Source: an uncultured Faecalibacterium sp.
GTDB taxonomy: Bacteria > Bacillota > Clostridia > Oscillospirales > Ruminococcaceae
NCBI GenBank assembly: GCA_945982465.1
Contig: CAMFSB010000140.1
Span: 1-5,233 of the forward strand
DNA length: 5,233 nucleotides
Reading direction: 5' to 3'
In this document: piece by piece, positions 1 through 5,233 of the stretch
Numbering within the stretch: position 1 is the stretch's first letter
Layout of the letters: each line of letters starts with the position of its first letter
The notes under the pieces: model-generated
Databases searched by the model: none
Seen by the model: only the letters and a program-made list of their open reading frames with translations
Told to the model about the DNA's origin: nothing
Made by a program: the position numbers and the translations under genes

Positions 1-1
1 C

Positions 2-1204
2 GTGATGATCGCGGGGGGCGTGGGCACGGCCGTGGGCGTAAACGCCCTGCTGTCCAAATCCCTGGGCGAAAAGGATTTTGAAAAAGTGAACCGCGCCGCG
101 GCCAACGGCATTTTCCTCGAGCTGGCCAGCTGCGCGGTGTTCATGCTGGTGGGCCTGACGCTGCTGGGCGTATACTTCGGCGCGCAGACCAAAGACCCCG
201 AGATCGCCCGCTACGGCAAAGACTACCTGTTTATCTGCTGTGTATTCAGCCAGGGCTTCTTTACCGCCGCCGTGATGGAAAAGCTGCTGGCGTCCACCGG
301 CAAAACCAAGTACACCATGTACAGCCAGTTGGCCGGCGCCGTCACCAATATCATTCTGGACCCGATCTTTATTTTCGGCTACGCGGGCCAGTTCTTTGCC
401 GGTACCCGCGGCGCGGCCATGGCCACGGTCATCGGCCAGTTCGTTTCGGCGGGCGTGGGCATTTACTTCAACCTCACCGTCAACAAGGAAGTCACCTTCA
501 GCTTTAAGGGCTTCCGGCCGCATCTGCCCACCATCGGCCGCATTTACGCGGTGGGCGCGCCCAGCATTGCCATGCAGTGCGTGGGCAGCGTGATGACCTT
601 TGTGATGAACCGCATCCTGATGGCGTTCAGCGCAACGGCCGTGGCAGTGTTTGGCGTGTACTTCAAGCTGCAGAGCTTTGTGTTCATGCCGTTGTTCGGC
701 ATGAACAGCGGCATCGTGCCCATCATCGGCTACAACTACGGCGCGCGCAAGCCCGAGCGCATCATCAAAACCATCAAGCTGGGCTGCCTGTATGCCGAGT
801 CCATCATGCTCATCGGCTTTTTGCTGTTCCAGCTGTGCCCGGGCGCATTGCTGAGCCTGTTTGCCGCCAGCGACACCATGGTCAGCATCGGCACGGCGGC
901 GCTGCGCACCATCTCGCTGCACTTTTTGCTGGCGGGCGTGTGCATCATTTTCTCGTCCACCTTCCAGGCGCTGGGCGAGGGCATGTACAGCCTGTACATT
1001 TCGCTGTGCCGCCAGATTTTGGTGCTGCTGCCCGCAGCCTGGCTGCTGGGCCGCCTGGGCAGCGTGAACTATGTGTGGTTCGCGTTCCCCATCGCGGAAG
1101 TGGTCAGCCTGATTCTGTCCACAACGTTTATGGTGCGTACCTACAAAAAGGTCATCCGCCCGCTGTACGATGCCCCCGCCGAGCCGGTGATCCGCCGGGA
1201 TTGA
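2..1204 (+). CDS. MATE family efflux transporter (5' end missing)
   Basis: An inner-membrane antiporter of the MATE family, which exports drugs or other organic cations in exchange for Na+ or H+. The reading frame is open from the left edge, so the visible 400 residues lack the true start. Compared with the usual ~450 residues, about 50-60 are missing (helix 1 and the start of helix 2). The visible part opens with the family's helix-2 pattern, GGVGTAVGVNALLSKSLGEK (residues 5-24). It continues with repeated hydrophobic helices at roughly 37-60, 75-95, 110-127, 137-158, 181-207, 260-285, 298-320, 332-350 and 355-378. The second half begins near residue 171 and carries the family-typical PIIGYNYGA (240-248) and FQALGEG (321-327) segments, followed by a basic C-terminus. 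The GTG at position 2 is most likely an internal codon. The family is clear. The substrate and subgroup (MepA-, NorM- or DinF-like) cannot be decided from this fragment. Confidence 0.93.
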   Translation: MMIAGGVGTAVGVNALLSKSLGEKDFEKVNRAAANGIFLELASCAVFMLVGLTLLGVYFGAQTKDPEIARYGKDYLFICCVFSQGFFTAAVMEKLLASTGKTKYTMYSQLAGAVTNIILDPIFIFGYAGQFFAGTRGAAMATVIGQFVSAGVGIYFNLTVNKEVTFSFKGFRPHLPTIGRIYAVGAPSIAMQCVGSVMTFVMNRILMAFSATAVAVFGVYFKLQSFVFMPLFGMNSGIVPIIGYNYGARKPERIIKTIKLGCLYAESIMLIGFLLFQLCPGALLSLFAASDTMVSIGTAALRTISLHFLLAGVCIIFSSTFQALGEGMYSLYISLCRQILVLLPAAWLLGRLGSVNYVWFAFPIAEVVSLILSTTFMVRTYKKVIRPLYDAPAEPVIRRD

Positions 1205-1217
1205 CCTTTTTTGGTGA

Positions 1218-1244
1218 AAAATGTCACGCGGTGTTCACAGTTTT
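1218..1244 (+). terminator. Weak hairpin with flanking A and T tracts after the MATE gene
   Basis: AAAATGT (1218-1224) can pair with ACA-TTTT (1237-1239 and 1241-1244, with one bulged G). CAC/GTG (1225-1227 with 1231-1233) sits inside, around a GCG loop, with TTC bulged. The T run at the end and the position 13 bases after the stop codon fit a weak intrinsic terminator. The stem is short and AT-rich with bulges, so this is only a candidate. Confidence 0.25.
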
Positions 1245-1245
1245 A

Positions 1246-1255
1246 TGGTATACCA
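1246..1255. promoter_or_regulatory. 10-base perfect palindrome, candidate operator
   Basis: TGGTATACCA is a perfect palindrome in the gap upstream of the DUF308-type gene. One mismatch further out, T1244 and A1257 also match. Short palindromes of this shape are typical of operators bound by dimeric regulators such as the GntR family, but no regulator gene is present here. The sequence is also AT-rich enough to overlap a -10 element, although I could not find a convincing -35 partner at the right distance. A chance match is possible. Confidence 0.25.
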
Positions 1256-1305
1256 AACGGGCAGACTGTGAATGGACGGCCGGGGCTTTGCGCCGGCCCG
1301 GGCAG

Positions 1306-1312
1306 AAAAGGA
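1306..1312 (+). promoter_or_regulatory. Ribosome binding site deciding the start of the DUF308 gene
   Basis: AAAAGGA lies 10 bases before the GTG at 1323. No comparable purine-rich site precedes the in-frame ATG at 1272, so this site favours the GTG start. A TTG at 1317 is only 4 bases away and is less likely. Confidence 0.5.
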
Positions 1313-1322
1313 TGTGTTGGCT

Positions 1323-2030
1323 GTGAAAAAAATCAAATGGCATACGCTGGCGCTCAGTGTGATCTATCTGGCGCTGGGCGTGTTTCTCATCGCCGCGCCC
1401 GGCGTTACGCTGAACGTGGTGTGCTACCTGATCGGCGGCACGGTGCTGGTGTGCGGCGTGCTGCAGCTGGTGCGCTATTTTACCCAGAAGGACGGCATGT
1501 TCTTTGCGCCGCTGACGCTGTTTTTCGGTATCCTGTGCCTGGCCATCGGCGGGTTTCTGATCGTGCGCAGCGACATTGTGCTGCGCATCCTGCCGGTGAT
1601 GTTCGGCCTGTTTGTGGTGTTCGACAGCATCACACGCGTCCAGAACGCGCTGGAGCTGCGCCGCTGCCAGTACCATAACTGGTGGGTCTTTTTGCTGCTG
1701 GGCGTGCTCAGCATCGCGCTGGGCATCCTGATGATCGCCAACCCCTTTGCCACGCTGGAAACGCTGGTCATGGCCATCGGCGTGATCCTGACCATTGAGG
1801 GCGCGCTGAATCTGGCCAGCAGCCTGTACACCACGCTGGCCGTGCGCCGCTTTTTGAAGCTGAACCCGGTGGCCAACGCGGCGGTGGAGGCGGTTACCGG
1901 CCTGGATCTGGACGGCGACGGCATGGTGGCCGCCCCCACCGAGGCCGCCACCGTGGAGGGCGTGGCCCGCGAGGTGGACGGCGAGCCGGACACCGAGGCC
2001 GTGCCGGAAACGCCGGAGCAGGGCGGCTGA
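1323..2030 (+). CDS. DUF308/HdeD-like six-helix membrane protein with acidic tail
   Basis: A polytopic membrane protein of 235 residues resembling the DUF308/HdeD group. HdeD is linked to acid resistance in Escherichia coli, but most members have no known function. Six hydrophobic helices are visible near residues 8-25, 29-50, 60-80, 84-103, 120-139 and 144-168. They form three helix pairs with a recurring pattern of LG-x-FLI followed by a proline or a turn. The last ~55 residues (from about 181) are soluble, rich in Asp, Glu, Ala and Val, and include DLDGDGMV (195-202), which resembles an EF-hand or dockerin-type calcium loop. The GTG start at 1323 is chosen for its ribosome binding site and because it gives a basic MKKIKW N-terminus ahead of helix 1. 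An in-frame ATG at 1272 would add 17 residues without membrane character. The gene stands alone between two hairpin-containing gaps. The family call is fairly secure; the function is unknown. Confidence 0.8.
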   Translation: MKKIKWHTLALSVIYLALGVFLIAAPGVTLNVVCYLIGGTVLVCGVLQLVRYFTQKDGMFFAPLTLFFGILCLAIGGFLIVRSDIVLRILPVMFGLFVVFDSITRVQNALELRRCQYHNWWVFLLLGVLSIALGILMIANPFATLETLVMAIGVILTIEGALNLASSLYTTLAVRRFLKLNPVANAAVEAVTGLDLDGDGMVAAPTEAATVEGVAREVDGEPDTEAVPETPEQGG

Positions 2031-2055
2031 ACCCGCCCTTGCAGCAGATGTGTGG

Positions 2056-2098
2056 ATGCCGCCGGCGCGCCTGCCCCATACGGGGCCGCCGGCGGCAT
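2056..2098 (+). terminator. Nested GC-rich hairpin after the DUF308 gene
   Basis: ATGCCGCCGGC (2056-2066) is the perfect reverse complement of GCCGGCGGCAT (2088-2098), an 11-bp stem. Inside it, GCCCC (2073-2077) pairs with GGGGC (2082-2086) around an ATAC loop. The stem ends in ATTT but has no long T run, so it may be an inefficient intrinsic terminator or an RNA-stabilising 3' structure. It lies 25 bases after the stop codon and ends 34 bases before the next gene's start. Confidence 0.5.
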
Positions 2099-2121
2099 TT
2101 GTGTGCAAACCAAACGAAAAT

Positions 2122-2126
2122 GAGGA
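2122..2126 (+). promoter_or_regulatory. Ribosome binding site of the FAD-dependent dehydrogenase gene
   Basis: GAGGA is placed 6 bases before the ATG at 2133, in a purine-rich stretch. This supports that start codon. Confidence 0.75.
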
Positions 2127-2132
2127 AAAACT

Positions 2133-3554
2133 ATGGAACGGTATGATCTGATCATTGTAGGCGCAGGCCCGGCGGGCATTTTTACCGCCCTGGAACTGCT
2201 GCGGCGCGGCAGCAAGGCCAGTATCCTGCTGGTGGAAAAGGGTAAGCCGGTGGAAAAGCGCCACTGCCCCAAACAGGAGGTGGGCCACTGCATCAACTGC
2301 AAGCCCAGCTGCGCCATCACTACGGGCTTTTCGGGCGCGGGCGCCTTTTCGGACGGCAAGCTCAGCCTGTCGTATGAGGTGGGCGGCGAGCTGCCCAGCC
2401 TGATCGGGGAGGAGCTGGCCCAAAGCCTGATTGACTACACCGACGGCATTTATCTGGAATTCGGCGCCGACCCGCATGTGGAGGGCATCTACGAGGGCGA
2501 GGAAATCAAGGAGATCCGCAAAAACGCCATCCACGCGGGCCTGAAGCTGGTGGACTGCCCCATCCGCCATCTGGGCACCGAAAAGGCCCAGCAGCTGTAT
2601 CTGGACATCCAGAACTACCTGCTGGCGCAGGGTGTGGAGATGCGCTTTGGCGTGGAGTGTGAAAACATCCTGCTGGAAAACGATGTGTGCAAGGGCGTGG
2701 TGCTGCGCAAAGCCGGCGGCAGCGAGCCGGGCGCGGAGGTGTACGCCGACACGGTGGTGATTGCCACCGGCCGCCGCGGCGCTGACTGGCTGGAAAAGCT
2801 CTGCGCCGAGCACAACATTGCCCACGCCCCCGGCACGGTGGATATCGGCGTGCGGGTGGAGTGCCGCAACGAGGTGATGGAAAAGGTCAACAAGGTGCTG
2901 TACGAATCCAAGCTGATCGGCTACCCCAAGCCCTGGAAGAACAAGGTGCGCACCTTCTGCCAGAACCCGGGCGGCTTTGTGGCGCAGGAAAACTACGACA
3001 ACGATCTGGCCGTGGTCAACGGCCACAGCTTTAAGGAGACCAAAAGCGAAAACACCAACCTGGCCATTCTGGTCAGCCACAATTTCACCGAGCCGTTCAA
3101 CCAGCCCATCGCCTACGCCCAGAAGGTGGGCGAGCTGACCAACATGCTGGGCGCGGGGCACATCCTGGTGCAGCGCTACGGCGATATTCTGGACGGCAAG
3201 CGCACCTGGGCCAAGGAACTGGCCCAGAGCAACGTGCGCCCCACCCTGAAGGACGCCGTGGCCGGCGACATCACGGCGGCCATGCCCTACCGCGCCATGA
3301 CCAACATCATCGAGTTCATCAAAATGCTGGATCAGGTGGTGCCGGGCTTTGCCGCCAACGAAACGCTGCTGTACAGCCCGGAGCTGAAGTTCTATTCCAA
3401 CAAGGTCAAGATGAACGCCGATCTGGATACCAACATCCGGGGCCTGCATTGCCTGGGCGATTCGTCGGGCTGGACCCGCGGGCTGATGATGTCCAGCGTG
3501 ATGGGCGTGCTGATGGGCCGCAAGCTGGCCGAAAAAGAGAAAAACAGCCTGTAA
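2133..3554 (+). CDS. FAD-dependent dehydrogenase, COG2509 type
   Basis: A soluble flavoprotein of 473 residues, predicted to be a cytoplasmic redox enzyme. The N-terminal Rossmann fold is clear: YDLIIVGAGPAG (residues 4-15) gives the GxGxxG dinucleotide motif, and E35 at the end of the second strand would bind the FAD ribose. A second FAD motif, VVIATGRRG (208-216), and the C-terminal GLHCLGDSSG (437-446), whose D443 is the usual flavin-contacting Asp, complete the pattern of the glutathione-reductase-like superfamily. The segment GFSGAGAFSDGKL (65-77) is typical of COG2509 proteins. Just before it lie four cysteines, C45, C53, C56 and C60. Substrate, electron acceptor and pathway are unknown for this group. 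There is no signal peptide or membrane helix. The start is supported by a good ribosome binding site. Neighbours give no clue to the substrate. The 102-base gap with a hairpin upstream argues for its own promoter, but none was recognisable. Confidence 0.88.
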   Translation: MERYDLIIVGAGPAGIFTALELLRRGSKASILLVEKGKPVEKRHCPKQEVGHCINCKPSCAITTGFSGAGAFSDGKLSLSYEVGGELPSLIGEELAQSLIDYTDGIYLEFGADPHVEGIYEGEEIKEIRKNAIHAGLKLVDCPIRHLGTEKAQQLYLDIQNYLLAQGVEMRFGVECENILLENDVCKGVVLRKAGGSEPGAEVYADTVVIATGRRGADWLEKLCAEHNIAHAPGTVDIGVRVECRNEVMEKVNKVLYESKLIGYPKPWKNKVRTFCQNPGGFVAQENYDNDLAVVNGHSFKETKSENTNLAILVSHNFTEPFNQPIAYAQKVGELTNMLGAGHILVQRYGDILDGKRTWAKELAQSNVRPTLKDAVAGDITAAMPYRAMTNIIEFIKMLDQVVPGFAANETLLYSPELKFYSNKVKMNADLDTNIRGLHCLGDSSGWTRGLMMSSVMGVLMGRKLAEKEKNSL

Positions 3555-3570
3555 GCGAAAAACAGCCGGC

Positions 3571-3640
3571 GCAAAAGCGGCGGCCCGGCGGCAGCGCTGC
3601 CCCCAAAGCGGCAGGCTGCCGGAGCCGGGCGGCGCTTTGC
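3571..3640. repeat. GC-rich imperfect inverted repeat between the FAD gene and ppk2
   Basis: The gap folds into a layered imperfect hairpin. GCAAA (3571-3575) faces TTTGC (3636-3640); GCCCGG (3583-3588) faces CCGGGC (3625-3630); GGCAGC (3590-3595) faces GCTGCC (3615-3620); CTGCC (3597-3601) faces GGCAG (3610-3614). Bulges interrupt the stem. It may act as a terminator or mRNA-end structure for the FAD gene, but no T run follows it, so the role is uncertain. Confidence 0.45.
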
Positions 3641-3660
3641 ACCGCGCCGCCGCAGGCGGA

Positions 3661-3667
3661 AAAGGAG
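3661..3667 (+). promoter_or_regulatory. Ribosome binding site deciding the start of ppk2
   Basis: AAAGGAG lies 10 bases before the ATG at 3678 but only 1 base before the in-frame GTG at 3669. The ATG is therefore the real start. A small GC hairpin (CCGCC-GCA-GGCGG, 3647-3659) sits immediately upstream and leaves the site itself unpaired. Confidence 0.7.
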
Positions 3668-3677
3668 CGTGCGCAGA

Positions 3678-4577
3678 ATGCTGGAACGCTATTGCATCGA
3701 TCACAAGGGCGGCTACGACCCCAAACGCTTCGACCCGGGCGACACGGGGGCTTTCCACGATAAAAAGCAGGCCGAGGCCGCCATGCAGGAAAATCTGGCC
3801 GAGATCCAGCGGCTGCAACAGCGGCTGTACGCCGATAAAAAGGAGGGCGTGATCTTCCTGTTTCAGGCCATGGACGCCGCCGGCAAGGACGGCACCATCC
3901 GGGCGGTGCTGTCCTGCCTGTCGCCCCACGGTGTGCGCGAGGCCGCGTTCAAAAGCCCCTCGGCCGACGAGCTGGCCCACGACTTTTTGTGGCGCATCGA
4001 GAGGGAGGTGCCCGCCAAAGGCGAGATCGCCATTTTCAACCGCAGCCATTACGAGGACGTGCTGATCGGCCGCGTGCACAGGCTGTACGAAACACAGCCC
4101 CACGCCGCCCGCATCGACCCGGACGACATTCTGGAACAACGCTACGAGGACATCTGCAACTGGGAAAAGTACCTGTACCACAACAGCGTGCGCATGGTCA
4201 AGATCTTTTTGAACCTGAGCTACCAGGAGCAGGCGGCCCGCTTTCTGGCCCGCATCGAGGACCCGGAAAAGAACTGGAAGTTCAGCACGGCCGACATCAA
4301 CGAGCGCAAATACTGGGCGGACTATCAGGCCGCCTTTGCCGAGGCCATCAACCGCACGGCCGCAAAGCACTGCCCCTGGTATGTGGTGCCCGCTGACCAC
4401 AAGTGGTATATGCGCTGGCTGGTCAGCGAGATCATCGTGCACACGCTGCGGGAGATGGCCCCCCAGTGGCCGGTGCTGCCCGTGGGCGAAAAGAAAAACC
4501 TGGACGATCTGGCCCCGCTGCTGCGCGAGCAGTGCGGCAAAAAAGGCCGGAACAAAGCCGGCGGCGCGCCCCAATAA
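3678..4577 (+). CDS. ppk2: PPK2 family polyphosphate:nucleotide phosphotransferase
   Basis: A cytoplasmic polyphosphate kinase 2 of 299 residues, which moves phosphate between inorganic polyphosphate and nucleotides. The P-loop kinase core is complete: Walker A in QAMDAAGKDG (residues 63-72, K70), and the Walker-B-like segment GEIAIFNRSHYEDVL (115-129) with the following arginine-rich stretch. The wording FNRSHYED, with Asn where class I/II enzymes have Asp-Arg-Ser-Trp, together with FLWRIEREVPAKGEI before it, matches the group that includes class III PPK2. Class III enzymes phosphorylate AMP and ADP from polyphosphate. Further family signatures are NWKFSTADINER (199-210) and WYVVPADHKWYMRW (234-247). 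The N-terminal ~50 residues form a charged helical region, and the C-terminus ends in a basic tail. The length is normal for the family. The family is very likely; the nucleotide preference is inferred. No ppk1 or exopolyphosphatase gene is visible nearby. Confidence 0.93.
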   Translation: MLERYCIDHKGGYDPKRFDPGDTGAFHDKKQAEAAMQENLAEIQRLQQRLYADKKEGVIFLFQAMDAAGKDGTIRAVLSCLSPHGVREAAFKSPSADELAHDFLWRIEREVPAKGEIAIFNRSHYEDVLIGRVHRLYETQPHAARIDPDDILEQRYEDICNWEKYLYHNSVRMVKIFLNLSYQEQAARFLARIEDPEKNWKFSTADINERKYWADYQAAFAEAINRTAAKHCPWYVVPADHKWYMRWLVSEIIVHTLREMAPQWPVLPVGEKKNLDDLAPLLREQCGKKGRNKAGGAPQ

Positions 4578-4602
4578 AGCCGCCCGCGCAAAAAAGGCAA
4601 AA

Positions 4603-4658
4603 CAAACAGCGCCCCGCAGCCCTGTGCAGTGTGCACGGGCTGCGGGGCGCTGCGTTTG
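4603..4658 (-). terminator. Strong hairpin terminator between convergent ppk2 and cyclophilin genes
   Basis: CAGCGCCCCGCAGCCC (4607-4622) is the perfect reverse complement of 4637-4652, a 16-bp stem. Above it, GTGCA/TGCAC (4624-4628 with 4632-4636) continues the stem past one bulged T to a GTG triloop. Outside it, CAAA (4603-4606) can pair with TTTG (4655-4658) around a CG bulge. Read on the - strand, the stem is followed by a T-rich stretch (complement of 4590-4606, including six consecutive T), which makes it a good intrinsic terminator for the cyclophilin gene. On the + strand it lies 25 bases after the ppk2 stop with only TTT following, so it may also stop ppk2 less efficiently. Confidence 0.85.
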
Positions 4659-4671
4659 CATCCAGCAGGGT

Positions 4672-4689
4672 CGGCGCGCAAAAGCGCCG
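4672..4689. repeat. Small hairpin just after the cyclophilin stop codon
   Basis: CGGCGC (4672-4677) pairs perfectly with GCGCCG (4684-4689) around a GCAAAA loop. It lies 2 bases beyond the end of the - strand gene and precedes the larger terminator in that gene's direction. No T run follows on either strand. It may protect the mRNA 3' end or be incidental. Confidence 0.4.
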
Positions 4690-4691
4690 GG

Positions 4692-5165
4692 TCAGTCCAC
4701 GACCTCGACCTTGGCCATGCGGCCGGGAGTGTTGGGCTTGTCGTTCCAGTCGGTGTTCACCGCGGCGATCTTGTCCACTTCCTCCATGCCGGCCACCACA
4801 TGGCCGAACGCGGCGTACTGGCCGTCCAGATGGGGGGCGTCCTTGTGCATGATGAAGAACTGGCTGCCGGCGCTGTTGGGGTCCATCGCACGCGCCATGC
4901 TGATCACGCCGCGGGTGTGCTTGATGGGGTTGGTTACGCCGTTCATGGCAAATTCGCCCTTGATGTTCCAGCCCGGGCCGCCGGTGCCGGTGCCCAGCGG
5001 GCAGCCGCCCTGGATCATAAACCCGGGGATCACGCGGTGGAACGTCAGGCCGTTGTAAAAGCCGCTGTTCACCAGCTTCAAAAAGTTTGCGCAGGTAATG
5101 GGCGCGGCTGCCTCGTCCAGCTCAATGTCGATCACGCCGCCGTCTTCCATTGTAATACGAACCAT
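4692..5165 (-). CDS. Cyclophilin-type peptidyl-prolyl cis-trans isomerase
   Basis: A single-domain cyclophilin of 157 residues that catalyses cis-trans isomerisation of X-Pro peptide bonds during protein folding. The whole protein is the catalytic domain: [13 protein letters not shown] (residues 42-54) supplies the catalytic Arg (R44, equivalent to R55 of human CypA) along with F49, M50 and Q52. SAGSQFFI (98-105) supplies Q102 and F104, and [10 protein letters not shown] (112-121) forms the far wall of the pocket. There is no signal peptide or lipobox, so it should be cytoplasmic, like PpiB. The position of the cyclosporin-contacting Trp121 of human CypA is His (H112) and that of His126 is Tyr (Y117); variation at the Trp site is common in bacterial cyclophilins. 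It is transcribed towards ppk2 and ends before a strong hairpin terminator. The ATG follows an AAGGAG site at an unusually long 12-base spacing. The family assignment is secure. Confidence 0.95.
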   Translation of the reverse strand: MVRITMEDGGVIDIELDEAAAPITCANFLKLVNSGFYNGLTFHRVIPGFMIQGGCPLGTGTGGPGWNIKGEFAMNGVTNPIKHTRGVISMARAMDPNSAGSQFFIMHKDAPHLDGQYAAFGHVVAGMEEVDKIAAVNTDWNDKPNTPGRMAKVEVVD

Positions 5166-5177
5166 AATGCTCTGTTG

Positions 5178-5183
5178 CTCCTT
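5178..5183 (-). promoter_or_regulatory. Ribosome binding site of the cyclophilin gene
   Basis: Read on the - strand this is AAGGAG, a near-perfect Shine-Dalgarno sequence, 12 bases before the ATG. The spacing is longer than the usual 5-10 bases, but no closer start codon is available in this frame. No clear -10 or -35 element was seen in the remaining ~50 bases to the window edge. Confidence 0.7.
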
Positions 5184-5233
5184 AATTTCTGTGTGTGATG
5201 TGATGCGCCGCGCCGCCCGGCACGGCCCCTTGC

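Noticed and set aside
1278..1298. GGCCGG/CCGGCC inverted repeat ahead of the DUF308 ribosome binding site, considered as an attenuator or riboswitch.
   Set aside because: The stem is only 6 bp with no alternative pairing partner or T run that I could see, which is expected by chance in GC-rich sequence.
1272..1322. An N-terminal extension of the DUF308 protein from the ATG at 1272.
   Set aside because: No ribosome binding site precedes this ATG, the extra 17 residues lack family character, and a purine-rich site at 1306-1312 fits the GTG at 1323. It is kept only as an alternative start.
577..1326. A 249-codon + strand frame overlapping the MATE gene.
   Set aside because: It is a shifted frame of the MATE gene; the protein is rich in His, Arg and Ala with no membrane or domain pattern, and it has no credible ribosome binding site.
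2..4577. The four + strand genes as a single functional operon or a new defence or metabolic system.
   Set aside because: Gaps of 102-123 bases, each with a hairpin or inverted repeat, and the lack of any shared substrate or pathway argue for adjacent but independent genes.
1224..4661. A 1145-codon open frame on the - strand spanning the DUF308, FAD and PPK2 genes.
   Set aside because: It lies opposite three well-recognised genes and its translation is a low-complexity mix rich in His, Ala, Gln and Val with no domain pattern. Such long antisense frames arise from the codon bias of GC-rich genes.
4629..5198. A 189-codon + strand frame opposite the cyclophilin gene.
   Set aside because: It is antisense to a clearly conserved cyclophilin, begins inside the terminator hairpin and gives a His/Ala/Val-rich product without recognisable features.

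Overview
The window is GC-rich bacterial DNA. It holds five protein genes: four on the + strand and one on the - strand at the right end, facing them. The base composition, heavy CTG/GGC/GCC codon use, AGGAG-type ribosome binding sites and gene content suggest a gut Clostridia of the Oscillospiraceae type (Faecalibacterium, Gemmiger or Subdoligranulum lineage). That placement is inference from style; there is no marker gene here.

Layout, left to right: (1) the 3' part of a MATE-family multidrug/cation antiporter gene, cut by the left edge; (2) a six-helix DUF308/HdeD-like membrane protein with an acidic C-terminal tail that carries an Asp-x-Asp-Gly-Asp-Gly motif; (3) an FAD-dependent dehydrogenase of the uncharacterised COG2509 type with a four-cysteine cluster near its N-terminus; (4) a PPK2-family polyphosphate:nucleotide phosphotransferase, probably the class III type that acts on AMP/ADP; (5) on the - strand, a cytoplasmic single-domain cyclophilin (peptidyl-prolyl isomerase).

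The four + strand genes are separated by gaps of about 100-125 bases, and each gap contains an inverted repeat or other foldable sequence. This suggests mostly separate transcription units rather than a tight operon, although read-through is possible. The convergent ppk2/cyclophilin pair is separated by a very strong hairpin whose T-rich side serves the - strand. I see no shared pathway. The set looks like housekeeping and stress functions: efflux, membrane protein, redox enzyme, nucleotide recharging from polyphosphate, and protein folding.

No RNA genes, mobile elements, CRISPR arrays or attachment sites were seen. The last ~50 bases, upstream of the cyclophilin ribosome binding site, show no recognisable promoter. 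There is no gene-free stretch longer than 300 bases. I did not find evidence for a new multi-gene system. The most interesting points are the cysteine cluster of the FAD enzyme and the EF-hand-like tail of the DUF308 protein.
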